From contig BTVX01000004.1 in the NCBI GenBank assembly GCA_045862995.1, positions 1 through 64,000 on the forward strand: a stretch of 64,000 nt of DNA, given 5' to 3'. The translations under genes and the position numbers were made by a program. A model generated the notes under the pieces. It made no database searches. It saw nothing but the letters and a program-made list of their open reading frames with translations, and was not told the origin of the DNA. Source of the DNA: UBA2387 sp019454665. Lineage in GTDB: Bacteria > Armatimonadota > Fimbriimonadia > Fimbriimonadales > Fimbriimonadaceae. Every line of letters begins with the position of its first letter. Position 1 is the stretch's first letter. Below are positions 35,693-46,310 of this stretch, in pieces.

Positions 35693-36400
35693 TCAGTCCT
35701 TGAAACGGGCGATCCCAGCGCACAACTCGCTCACCCATCTGGTGAAATCAAGATCGGGCAAAGGGTGGGAAACCCGTGTTGGCGTGTCGTTCGACGCCAA
35801 GGTAAGACACGCAGCATCATAGTATCTCTCCAGCACCAATCGCCGACAGAGAATCTCGTAACGCTTGGCGTAAGAAGCTTCCCGAAACACGCCATCAGCC
35901 TTGAAGTGTGGCTCCATCATGGCGACGGCTTTATGAACCTTCTCGCAGTCTTCGAGCAGAAAGAAATAGCCCACGAAGGGACGCGGCGCGCCCTGAAAAC
36001 GCCCTTCCCTGAATGCGGTCCAGATGTCAACGGCACTACCGACCGCTTCTTCTGTCCTGTTGTTGAAGTTGTTTCCAAAGGAAGGACCGACCTGAGACTT
36101 GAATTCCAACGCACAGACCAAACGACCATTGCTCACTGCCAACAAATCCCACTTCTTCTCGGCCCTGAAGTAACCCGGGATTTCAAGCTCGCTTCCAGTG
36201 TGAATCTCAAGATTCTGTAGCCCCGTGTTGCGGATGATCTCTGCCACTAGCGACTCAAGTGCATTCATCTGACCTCCACCAGTGACTGCGCTGCGCCTAC
36301 CAGCATCTCGAATGCCTAAGGTGATTTGCTTTTGCTGCTGGATGCGCAATACGTCCCAATAGCTTTGTACGGCTTGCTGAAATCGCTCGTTCAAGTTCAC
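35693..36400 (-). CDS. PaeR7I/XhoI-family type II restriction endonuclease
   Basis: The 235-aa protein shows the PaeR7I family core almost unbroken: GYFRAEKKWDLLAV, then CALEFKSQVGPSFGNNFNNR, giving a D...ExK-type catalytic site, followed by EEAVGSAVDIWTAF. Family members cut CTCGAG; the specificity here is inferred. The start is GTG at 36400, overlapping the methylase stop as GTGA, so methylase is translated first. Base use is less GC-rich than in the chromosomal neighbours. Confidence 0.93.
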   Translation of the reverse strand: MNLNERFQQAVQSYWDVLRIQQQKQITLGIRDAGRRSAVTGGGQMNALESLVAEIIRNTGLQNLEIHTGSELEIPGYFRAEKKWDLLAVSNGRLVCALEFKSQVGPSFGNNFNNRTEEAVGSAVDIWTAFREGRFQGAPRPFVGYFFLLEDCEKVHKAVAMMEPHFKADGVFREASYAKRYEILCRRLVLERYYDAACLTLASNDTPTRVSHPLPDLDFTRWVSELCAGIARFKD

Positions 36401-38052
36401 AGCAGGTTCATCTCCTCTCTACTTAACTCAAAGACCTTAGCCGCGACGACATTCGCTGCTGCAACATCGCGGGAATCAAATGCTTCCACTAGTGCCAATT
36501 CGTGCTCACGTTCAAGACTGCTGGGAAATGGCAGGCAGATGCGTCGCAGGAATTGAGCCTGGAACCGGAGATAGCCACCGCGCATGCGAACCCCATAGGC
36601 CTCGATGAAGAACTGGGCCACGTCCGAAAGAAGCAGACCGCCGAGAACCTTTGGATTCCATAGGCCGGGGGAGATAAAGTACAGGTTGTGGTGTGGATAA
36701 GTTCCACCTTCGTCAAGGACCGGATCGATTCGCCCGCTCATGTCCGGCAGATAGAGCTTCGGCATAGCGAGAAGGGTATCGTCAACGCGATCAATCGTGC
36801 GGAACCAACTGCCAGGATTCCTCTTGCCCACATGCCGACGCTCTAGCAAGTGGCGATGCTTCTCAAAATGCCTTGCCATAGTCGGAAACTTTGATAGATC
36901 GACCAGCTTCTTGCCCTTCCATGGATTGACAAGGTAGTTTCCAGACCAGGCGACTTCTCCACTCCGAACGTCTTGGGCAAGCGCAAGGGGGATCAGCCTC
37001 TCTGACTCCGCTATCGTGGTGTCTGTCGTGATGAACACCTTGTCGGCACCCGTAGCCACTCCGATTCCAACCTTCGCTCCCGTCCCCTCAAGCGATGGGA
37101 ACTCAGCTTCAAGGCGGCGAAGCAGAGCCTGCTTCTCCGGAGCAATGAGAGACCATGGTTCCGATCCCCTGAACCACCTGTCCAATCGAGCTGCCTTGAT
37201 GGGCATAGACTCCGCTGTTGCCTTTCCCGAGAGGACTGCTGCCATGTTCGACGCACCGATCCCCTCAACCCCAGCTTCGAGGCTAGCGACCACAACGGGC
37301 CCCTGTCTCCCTCTTCGGATCACCGTCACGGCTGGATAGGCACTGACCTTCTCCTCGAAGGCATCCGCCAGATGCATCTGAGCGACCGTGTCCACACTGA
37401 ATCCGGTCGTGACGAGATTGCGAAGTTCCGACCCGTACTGGTTGAACATCCAGCGGTCAGCGCAGATAAACCCACACGCCCCCTCCGGAGCGAGTTGCTT
37501 GAGCGCGGCTTCGAAGAAGGCGACGTAGATGTCGGCCCGCCCCCTCATGGTCAGGTAACTGGATCGGTAGGCGTTCCCACCGTCCGGCAGATCTTCAAGC
37601 CGAATGTACGGAGGGTTGCCCACCACAAAGTGGGCACGCCCTTGCAGGGACCGAGACTCCAGGAGGTAGTCTCCAGTCCGGACCCATGCATCCGTGAGCA
37701 CCTCGGCGTCTCCAGGGCTCGCGCCATGAGCCCGCAACAAAGCCCAAAGCGACCGCCTCGCCTTCTCGGCGCTCGCTTCGTCGATTTCGAATGCGAGGAT
37801 GGCCGACCGAGCCTCAATCAGAGGGGTCTCGCCGCTCCGGCAACTCTCGATGAGGCGGGTCGCCGCGCGCAAGAGGAATGAGCCGTCCCCAGCAGAAGGC
37901 TCAATCAGCAGCATCCGAGCGAGCGGTTTGTCCGCGGTGTAGCCGACCAGATCAAGGAGCAGGTCCACGACCCACGACTTCGTGTAGACGACGCCGTTCT
38001 TCTCCCGGACAAAATCCGGCAGGTCAGGAGTCAGCTGAGCGTGCGGTTCCAT
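36397..38052 (-). CDS. Type II adenine-specific DNA methyltransferase of the PaeR7I/XhoI type
   Basis: The 551-aa enzyme has motif I LLIEPSAGDGSFLLRA, motif IV FVVGNPPYIRLEDL (NPPY, N6-adenine class), then a long target-recognition region. It should protect CTCGAG sites from the partner nuclease. It lies upstream of the nuclease gene in the same transcript. A TATACT sequence about 70 bp upstream on the minus strand could be its -10 box. Confidence 0.92.
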   Translation of the reverse strand: MEPHAQLTPDLPDFVREKNGVVYTKSWVVDLLLDLVGYTADKPLARMLLIEPSAGDGSFLLRAATRLIESCRSGETPLIEARSAILAFEIDEASAEKARRSLWALLRAHGASPGDAEVLTDAWVRTGDYLLESRSLQGRAHFVVGNPPYIRLEDLPDGGNAYRSSYLTMRGRADIYVAFFEAALKQLAPEGACGFICADRWMFNQYGSELRNLVTTGFSVDTVAQMHLADAFEEKVSAYPAVTVIRRGRQGPVVVASLEAGVEGIGASNMAAVLSGKATAESMPIKAARLDRWFRGSEPWSLIAPEKQALLRRLEAEFPSLEGTGAKVGIGVATGADKVFITTDTTIAESERLIPLALAQDVRSGEVAWSGNYLVNPWKGKKLVDLSKFPTMARHFEKHRHLLERRHVGKRNPGSWFRTIDRVDDTLLAMPKLYLPDMSGRIDPVLDEGGTYPHHNLYFISPGLWNPKVLGGLLLSDVAQFFIEAYGVRMRGGYLRFQAQFLRRICLPFPSSLEREHELALVEAFDSRDVAAANVVAAKVFELSREEMNLL

Positions 38053-38162
38053 TGCTTGCGGAAGGCCCCATGGTCTCGATTGGTGACGAAATCACTCGCT
38101 CGCCAGTCAAGGAGAGAGTATACACTCGTCTGGCGGTTGAGTTTTCGACAGCCCTGCGGCCC

Positions 38163-38190
38163 CCTCGGGCGGGTCATTTGGGAACGGCGC
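38163..38190 (+). repeat. 28-bp direct repeat, right of restriction-modification system
   Basis: This is identical to 35596-35623. This copy lies in the promoter region of the YHS lipoprotein gene, so the outside target sequence on this side may be the original one. Confidence 0.85.
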
Positions 38191-38218
38191 AGAGCGCAAA
38201 GGCGTTATCATGCCAACG

Positions 38219-38548
38219 ATGAAGCGCCAACTCGTCACCCTGATCGCCCTTTCGCTCGCCGCCATGACCCTCGTCGGCTGCTCCGAAACCAAGACCGACG
38301 AAGCCAAGCCCGAGGCAAACGCGACCGGCTCCGTGGAGTCCACTCCCGCTTCGACGAACAAAGTCGTGGACGGCGTGTTCTGCAACGCCGAAGGCAAGCC
38401 CATCTGCCCTGTGATGAACTCCGTGGTCGAATCCGAAGCCGACGCGGTCGAAGTCATCGAGCACGAGGGTGTGAAGTACTACATCTGTTGCGCGGGCTGC
38501 CCGGACAAGTTCAAGGCCGACCCCGCCAAGTACGCGATCAAGCTCTGA
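38219..38548 (+). CDS. YHS-domain lipoprotein
   Basis: The protein (109 aa from ATG 38219) has a signal peptide with lipobox TLVGC and a Glu/Ala-rich linker. It ends in a YHS/TRASH-type metal-binding domain with Cys in ICPVMN and YICCAGCPDKFKADPAKYA. Such domains bind heavy metals or copper. TATCAT (38206-38211) is 7 nt before ATG 38219; the ATG at 38210 overlaps the -10 box, although AAAGG lies before it. Confidence 0.82.
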   Translation: MKRQLVTLIALSLAAMTLVGCSETKTDEAKPEANATGSVESTPASTNKVVDGVFCNAEGKPICPVMNSVVESEADAVEVIEHEGVKYYICCAGCPDKFKADPAKYAIKL

Positions 38549-38664
38549 TCCGGGGCCCGCAGGGGCCATTCGGGTAAACTCTTCGGGTCCGCGCAGGCCC
38601 GAGTCGCTCGGTGGCGACCAAAGGTTCGCCCATCCGATCCCGCGGCTCTTGCGCATCCCCAACC

Positions 38665-40707
<2,043 letters not shown>

Positions 40708-40720
40708 GGGAACAATAGCC

Positions 40721-41170
40721 ATGGTGGATCAAGAAACCAGCCGCGCGATCCTCGCAGCCGTGCGCGCCTCGGCACTGAGCGGCCGCGCCCTCCGCGAGGA
40801 CGCCATGCAGCGCCTTGACCAGTTGCCGGACTACAACTGGAGCGGCATCTACCGGCTGGAAGGCGACACGCTGGTGTTGGACGCCTACGTGGGCGCGCCC
40901 ACCGATCACACGCACATCCCCGTCGGGCGCGGCGTTTGCGGCACCGCCGTCGCCGAGGACCGCAATCAGGTGGTCGAAGACGTTCGCACCCTGGACAACT
41001 ACCTCGCGTGCAGCACGCAAACGCGATCCGAGATCGTGGTGCTCATCCGGCGCGGCGAGACGATTCTGGGCCAGATCGACATTGACGGACACCGAGTCGG
41101 CGCGTTCGATGCCAGCGATGAAGCGATGCTCGAGTCCCTGGCCGCCCACTTGGCCGAGCGCTGGGATTGA
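40721..41170 (+). CDS. GAF-domain protein related to free methionine-(R)-sulfoxide reductase
   Basis: The 149-aa protein is a single GAF domain. IPVGRGVCGTAVAEDRNQ and ACSTQTRSEIVV match the fRMsr family and keep the cysteines equivalent to Cys94 and Cys118 of the E. coli enzyme (numbering from memory). The position equivalent to Cys84 is not Cys (sequence GAPTDHTHIPV). It may be a two-cysteine enzyme or a non-catalytic GAF protein. It follows gyrB by 13 bp. Confidence 0.75.
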   Translation: MVDQETSRAILAAVRASALSGRALREDAMQRLDQLPDYNWSGIYRLEGDTLVLDAYVGAPTDHTHIPVGRGVCGTAVAEDRNQVVEDVRTLDNYLACSTQTRSEIVVLIRRGETILGQIDIDGHRVGAFDASDEAMLESLAAHLAERWD

Positions 41171-41252
41171 CCTTTCGGCGCACCGCCGTCCACCTGGTTG
41201 GCACCGGCCCGCGCGCACCCGAATCGGTTACCGGCGGACAACCGACACAGAG

Positions 41253-41284
41253 ACGTTCACACTCCCGTGGGGGAGTGTGAACGT
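41253..41284. terminator. Perfect 14-bp hairpin between convergent genes
   Basis: ACGTTCACACTCCC and GGGAGTGTGAACGT pair fully around GTGG. It separates the GAF gene and the S9 peptidase gene, which converge. There is no U-tract, so termination would have to use the hairpin alone. Confidence 0.5.
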
Positions 41285-41317
41285 GAAGAAACGAAGGTGA
41301 AGCAAGGGCGACGCGAA

Positions 41318-44146
41318 TCAGCCGCCCTTGGCCGGGTCGAGCCCCAACGTGCGGCCCTTCTGCACCGCCGGAATGCCCTCCGACATCCACACCGGCATGG
41401 GCTCGCCCTTCAGGTAGTGGTCGAAGTACTGCGCCAGTCGGATCGTCCAGTCCTTCCGGTTGACGCGCTTGCCGATGCCGTGATCCTCGCCGTTGTAGTT
41501 GACCAACCAAGCCGGCTTGCCCAGCCGCCGCAACGCGACGAACATCTGGATGCCTTCGGTCCAAGGCACCGCGCCGTCCTGATCGTTGTGCAGCATCAGC
41601 AGCGGCGTCTTTACCTTGTCGGCGAAGAAGATGGGCGAGTTCTCGATGAACCGAAGAGGGTACTCCCACAGGCTGCCACCGATGCGGCTCTGCGTGTTCT
41701 CGTACTGGAACATGCGGCTCATGCCCGTACCGTATCGAATGCCGCCATAGGCGCTGATCATGTTCGACACCGGGGCCCCGCCCTCGGCGGCGGCGAACAT
41801 GTTCGTCTTGGTCACGAGGTACAGCGCTTGATAGCCGCCCCACGAGTGGCCCTGGATGCCGATGCGCTTGGGGTCCACGTAGCCCTGGTTCACCACGGCT
41901 TGAACTCCGGGAATGAGCGCCGAATAGCAGCTCTCGCCGGGGTATCCCTCGCGATAGGGGATGTCCGGCAGGAACACCACGTAGCCACGGCTGGCATAGA
42001 ACGAGGGGTTGATGGACGAGCTGCCCGGCGAAGGCGCGCGGTACTGGTGGAGCGTGTCCGAGAGTCGCTCGTAGAAGTACACGATCATCGGGTACGTCTT
42101 GGCGGGATCGTAGCCTCCCGGCTTGATGACCACGCCCTTGAGCGGCACGCCGTCCATCGAAGTGTACGACACGAGTTCCGCTTTGCCCCACAGGTAGTCG
42201 GCCTGCTGCGGGTTGGCGTCGCTCTTGCGCTCGAAGGATTTGAAGTCGGCCGTCGTGTACAGGTCGGGGAACTGCTCGAACGTCTGGCGCGTGAGCACAT
42301 ACACTTCGGCGTCCTTGGCCTTGCTGGGGTTGCCGAACTCGCAATCCTCCATCGTCAGCCGCTGCGGGGTTCCATCGAACGTATCCGTCCAGAAGCCCGT
42401 GGCATAGGTCTCGAGGTTGGTCGCCGTCAGGAATAGGGGCTTGTTCGTGGGGATGGTCCGCTCTTCGGGGTCGAACCGGCGGATGCGGAACTGGGTCGAG
42501 ATGGCGCGCCCGACGCCGTTGGTCACGTTGACCGGGTCCTTGCGCCCCGTCGGATCCAGCGCCCACGCGTCGAACCGGTCGTAGACGATGAACCACTCTT
42601 CGCCGTTCGTCCAGCCGCCCTGTCCGTACGAGCCGGGGTCGTTGGGTGTGTCGTGCTGTTCGTTGTGGAGCGGGTGGGGCACCTTCGCGCCGATCTCCAC
42701 GACTTTGCGGTTGGCCGTTTCCATCGCGAACCACTTGCGCTTCTCGCCATCCCACCACGTGGCGTACTTGCCCGTGGGCGAAAGCACGAAACCACCGCGC
42801 ACCCGCTCGAGCACCTTGGTGCGCGTGCCAGTGCGGACGTCCACGAGATACACGTCGTTCGCGCCGAGATTCCACGAACTCTCCAATTGATAGGGCCTAT
42901 CGTCCGTGCCTACGCCCAGGTTGCCGTTGCCTCGGTCGGCGACGGTGACGCTCCGCAGCTCGGGAGTGGCCAGAGCCGTGATGCGCTTGGAGCCCAGATC
43001 GGCCATCGCTTCGTAGGTGCGGTTTCGCTCGCTGGCGACCTGCCGCAACTGCATGGGCTGGATGAGCGGATCCTTCCAGTGCCACAGGTCGAACACGGGC
43101 TTTTCTTCCGCGTCATCCGCTGCCGGCGGGGCTTCCTCGGCGGGCGGGGCGGTCGCGAAGAACACGCGGCGACCGTCTTCCGAGAACCTCGGCCGTACGC
43201 GCTCGACGGGCACCATGCCTTCCAGCAGCCCCGACGAACCTGGCTTGGCGATCAGCGACGGCTTGTCGCCGACGCTCAATATGTACAAGGCGAACGCGGG
43301 CTTCTTGGCCTGATAGTCCTCGATGTCCGAGTAATAGGCCAACTTCTTGCCATCGTCGTGCAGGGTCAGTTGGCGGTAGTTGGCGATGCCTTGAGTGAGC
43401 GTCCTCTCGCTTCCCGAGGCCAAATCGCGGGCGTAGATGCCGTCGCGTGCGCCGTCCGGCGAGGACACCGAGTAGACCAGCGTCTTGCCGTCGCGGCTGA
43501 AGAGGAACTGGTCCACGAACTCGACCTTGGCCGTCTCGCCGCTGGCGATGTTCATGACGAGCAACTCGGTGCCGGGGCGGTGCTCTTTCTTCTTGGCGGG
43601 TTGGCCTTCGGCGGGCTTTGCCTCCTCTGCGGGCTTGGCGGGCTCGGGCTTCTTGGGCTCGGGGTGAAGGCGCAACGTGATCCATCCAGCGAATTCGGTG
43701 GGGTTCGACCACGTCTGCACGTTCTCGGTGGTTCGCTTCGATCCATCGGATAGGTTGAGGATCACCAAGCTGTTCTTGGGCATTTCCTCGGGTTTCTTCT
43801 TCTCTTTGCGCGCCTTGTCCAGCTCGGCTTTGGCGGGGACGACGGTGGCCACCACGAACTTGCCATCGTCGGTGAACCGCGCCGAGGTGCCCCGCTCGAT
43901 CTCGTGCCTTCCGGACCCGCGCGCCGAAACGACGATCAGCGTGCCGTCGCCTTCCTGTGGCGAGACCGTGTACAACAGCCAACGGCCATCGTTCGAGAGC
44001 GCGCTCGCGCCGATGGCCTTCCAGCTATCGTAAACGGAGTGGTCGAGGGGCTTCTTCTGGGCGGATCCGGCGACGGAAACGCAAAGAATCAAAGCCCCTG
44101 CGGCCAAGCGCCAACGCGAGACGGGAGACTTCATGGTGCGCGTCAT
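41318..44146 (-). CDS. Secreted S9-family prolyl-oligopeptidase-like peptidase
   Basis: The 942-aa protein has a signal peptide (to GSAQ). A beta-propeller-like region (residues 40-650) contains a Lys/Pro/Glu-rich insert (residues 155-195). The C-terminal alpha/beta hydrolase domain has Ser in IQGHSWGGYQAL, Asp in HNDQDGAVPW and His in GEDHGIGK, a full triad. It should cleave short peptides. A second ATG, 44134, is equally possible. It diverges from the CNNM/CBS gene. Confidence 0.9.
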   Translation of the reverse strand: MTRTMKSPVSRWRLAAGALILCVSVAGSAQKKPLDHSVYDSWKAIGASALSNDGRWLLYTVSPQEGDGTLIVVSARGSGRHEIERGTSARFTDDGKFVVATVVPAKAELDKARKEKKKPEEMPKNSLVILNLSDGSKRTTENVQTWSNPTEFAGWITLRLHPEPKKPEPAKPAEEAKPAEGQPAKKKEHRPGTELLVMNIASGETAKVEFVDQFLFSRDGKTLVYSVSSPDGARDGIYARDLASGSERTLTQGIANYRQLTLHDDGKKLAYYSDIEDYQAKKPAFALYILSVGDKPSLIAKPGSSGLLEGMVPVERVRPRFSEDGRRVFFATAPPAEEAPPAADDAEEKPVFDLWHWKDPLIQPMQLRQVASERNRTYEAMADLGSKRITALATPELRSVTVADRGNGNLGVGTDDRPYQLESSWNLGANDVYLVDVRTGTRTKVLERVRGGFVLSPTGKYATWWDGEKRKWFAMETANRKVVEIGAKVPHPLHNEQHDTPNDPGSYGQGGWTNGEEWFIVYDRFDAWALDPTGRKDPVNVTNGVGRAISTQFRIRRFDPEERTIPTNKPLFLTATNLETYATGFWTDTFDGTPQRLTMEDCEFGNPSKAKDAEVYVLTRQTFEQFPDLYTTADFKSFERKSDANPQQADYLWGKAELVSYTSMDGVPLKGVVIKPGGYDPAKTYPMIVYFYERLSDTLHQYRAPSPGSSSINPSFYASRGYVVFLPDIPYREGYPGESCYSALIPGVQAVVNQGYVDPKRIGIQGHSWGGYQALYLVTKTNMFAAAEGGAPVSNMISAYGGIRYGTGMSRMFQYENTQSRIGGSLWEYPLRFIENSPIFFADKVKTPLLMLHNDQDGAVPWTEGIQMFVALRRLGKPAWLVNYNGEDHGIGKRVNRKDWTIRLAQYFDHYLKGEPMPVWMSEGIPAVQKGRTLGLDPAKGG

Positions 44147-44207
44147 GTTCGCCGCCCGAATGGAATCTCCTTCCGCGGCGGGCGCATTCCTGATAACCTA
44201 TAGCGAG

Positions 44208-45524
44208 ATGAACGAGGCACAGGCATGGGCATGGAGCGTGGCGTTCCTGCTCGGCAACGCGTTCTTTGTGGCCGCCGAATACAGCTTGATCGGCGCGCGG
44301 CGGAGCCGAATCGAGGCTGCGGCGCGCAAAGGCCACGGGTCGGCGAAAGTGGTTCTGGACTCGCTGGGCAAGCTCGCCCTCTATGTGGCGGGCATCCAAG
44401 TCGCCATCTCGATGTTCGGCATCGGCATGGGCAAAGTCACCGAGCCCCTCATCGAGAAGTACATCGGCGATGCGATCGGCCAATGGGTCGGGCCAGCGTC
44501 GGGCGTCCTCTCCCTGTTCTTCGTCACGTTCGCCCTGGTCGTGATCGGCGAACTCGTACCGAAGTACCTGACGCTGCAGTTTTCCGAGCAAGTCGCCTTG
44601 GTGCAGGCCAAGCCGCTTCGGTTTCTGGTGCGCCTCCTGGCGCCGTTCGTGTGGCTGGTCCAGACGAGCGGGCGCTTCATCCTCAAGCTCATGGGCGTGA
44701 CGCTGGCCAAGGAGCAAGACGAGAGCCTCTCGCGAGACGAACTCCTCTTGGCCCTTCGAGCCGCGCAAAGCGAAGGCGTACTCGACCAGACCCACGCAAG
44801 GATGGTCGCCAAGGCGATGCGGCTGGACACCCTGAAGGTCCAAGACATCATGATCCACCGCATGGACATCCAGTGGCTGGACGTCTCGACCCCGCGCGAG
44901 GAACTCCCGTACCGCCTGGCCGAAATCCGCCACACGCGCATCCCGGTGTGCCGGGGCGACATAGACGACGTGGTGGGCTTGGTGCTGTTGAACGACGTGG
45001 TCTCGCATTGGGATCAACCCGATTTCAGCCTCGAAGGCCTGGCCAGGCCCATGGAAGTGGTGCCGGAGACCATCACGCTCGACCAAGCCACCCGCCTGAT
45101 GCGCGAGCGCAAGACGCAAATGCTGCTCATCAGCGACGAGTACGGCGGCACCGCCGGCCTGATCACGCTGGAGGACGTCGTCGAGGAGGTCTTTGGCGAG
45201 TTCGAGGACCTCTTGGAGAGCGAGCGCGCGCGGATCGAAAAGGTCGGTCCCTATCGCATCTCGTTCCGCTCGGACGTGCGGTACGACGAGGTTTTGGAGT
45301 TCCTTCAACTCGACCCCGAGCCCGGCCCCTACGAAACAGAAACCATGGCGGAAATCCTGGGCGAGCGGCTGGAGAACGTCCCCAAACTCGGGGATGTCGT
45401 CGAACTCGATATCGGCACCTTGCGGGTGGAGAACATGGCGCAAAGGCGCGTCACCCGCATGTCGCTGACCGTCAAGCGGTCGCGCGATGCGAGCGAAATC
45501 TTGCCGCCCGCGTCCGGGAATTGA
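44208..45524 (+). CDS. Hemolysin-family CNNM/CBS membrane protein
   Basis: The 438-aa protein has an N-terminal CNNM membrane domain (NAFFVAAEYSLIGARRSRIE, VIGELVPKYLTLQ), two CBS domains (residues 205-330, including ISDEYGGTAGLITLEDVVEE) and a CorC/HlyC C-terminal domain. Members of this family move or sense magnesium or cobalt. ATG 44208 is preceded at 8 nt by TAACCT; the longer frame from 44133 overlaps the divergent gene. Confidence 0.9.
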   Translation: MNEAQAWAWSVAFLLGNAFFVAAEYSLIGARRSRIEAAARKGHGSAKVVLDSLGKLALYVAGIQVAISMFGIGMGKVTEPLIEKYIGDAIGQWVGPASGVLSLFFVTFALVVIGELVPKYLTLQFSEQVALVQAKPLRFLVRLLAPFVWLVQTSGRFILKLMGVTLAKEQDESLSRDELLLALRAAQSEGVLDQTHARMVAKAMRLDTLKVQDIMIHRMDIQWLDVSTPREELPYRLAEIRHTRIPVCRGDIDDVVGLVLLNDVVSHWDQPDFSLEGLARPMEVVPETITLDQATRLMRERKTQMLLISDEYGGTAGLITLEDVVEEVFGEFEDLLESERARIEKVGPYRISFRSDVRYDEVLEFLQLDPEPGPYETETMAEILGERLENVPKLGDVVELDIGTLRVENMAQRRVTRMSLTVKRSRDASEILPPASGN

Positions 45525-45536
45525 CCATACTGGGCC

Positions 45537-46310
45537 GTGAATGTCCTCGACGCAATCGTGCCCGCCGGAGGCTCGTTGGACGAGGCGTTCGCCTCTGCGG
45601 TCGGCGTCCATCACAAGCCCCTGATTCGATTTGGCGACCAGACGGTGCTTGAACGCACGGTCGCCGCGATCAAGACCGCATTCCCTGGGGGCCGAATCGT
45701 GGTGGTCGGGCCCGAGACCGTGCGGCACCACATCGCCGAGCAGGTCTCGATGGCCTTGCCTGAGGCCGACTCGGGTCCCGCCAACATCCTTCTGGGCCTT
45801 GACTGGCTGCGCCGCACCAGCGATGGCCCGCTGGGCAAGGTGCTGGTCGTCACCAGCGATCTGCCGTTCCTCACCCCGGAATCCTTGAAGACGCTCGTTT
45901 CCCGATGCGATCCCGGCGTCGCGTTCTCCGTGCCGCTCATCGGCCAAAGCGCGTTCGAGAGCGCCTACCCCGGCGCGCCGGCGACGTTCGTTCCCGTTCG
46001 CGAAGGGCTGGTCACCACGGGGTGTGCGTACCTCGTGGATGCCGAAGCCCTCGAAGCGGCGCGACCCCACATGGAGGCGATCTTCGAGCGGCGCAAGAGC
46101 AAGATGGCCATGGCGCGGTTGCTCGGCCCCGTGTTCGTCTGGAAGCTGCTGACGAAGACGCTGACCGTCGAAGACGTCGAAAACAAGGCCAGCCAAATCC
46201 TCGGGTGCAAGGCTCGGGCCGTGCGCGATTCCGCCGCCGAGTTGGCGTTCGACCTCGACTACTTGGACGACTTTCGCTATGCGGAGCGCATCGTGCAGGG
46301 CCATCCATGA
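45537..46310 (+). CDS. MobA-like nucleotidyltransferase family protein
   Basis: The 257-aa protein resembles GT-A-fold nucleotidyltransferases: HHKPLIRFGDQTVLERTV supplies the Lys and the helix after it, and VTSDLPFLTPESL holds the metal-binding Asp. The usual Gly-rich GxGxRM start is replaced by IVPAGGSLDEAF, so nucleotide binding may differ. The substrate is unknown. The start is GTG at 45537 with CATACT 5 nt before it. The MFS gene overlaps its stop. Confidence 0.78.
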   Translation: MNVLDAIVPAGGSLDEAFASAVGVHHKPLIRFGDQTVLERTVAAIKTAFPGGRIVVVGPETVRHHIAEQVSMALPEADSGPANILLGLDWLRRTSDGPLGKVLVVTSDLPFLTPESLKTLVSRCDPGVAFSVPLIGQSAFESAYPGAPATFVPVREGLVTTGCAYLVDAEALEAARPHMEAIFERRKSKMAMARLLGPVFVWKLLTKTLTVEDVENKASQILGCKARAVRDSAAELAFDLDYLDDFRYAERIVQGHP

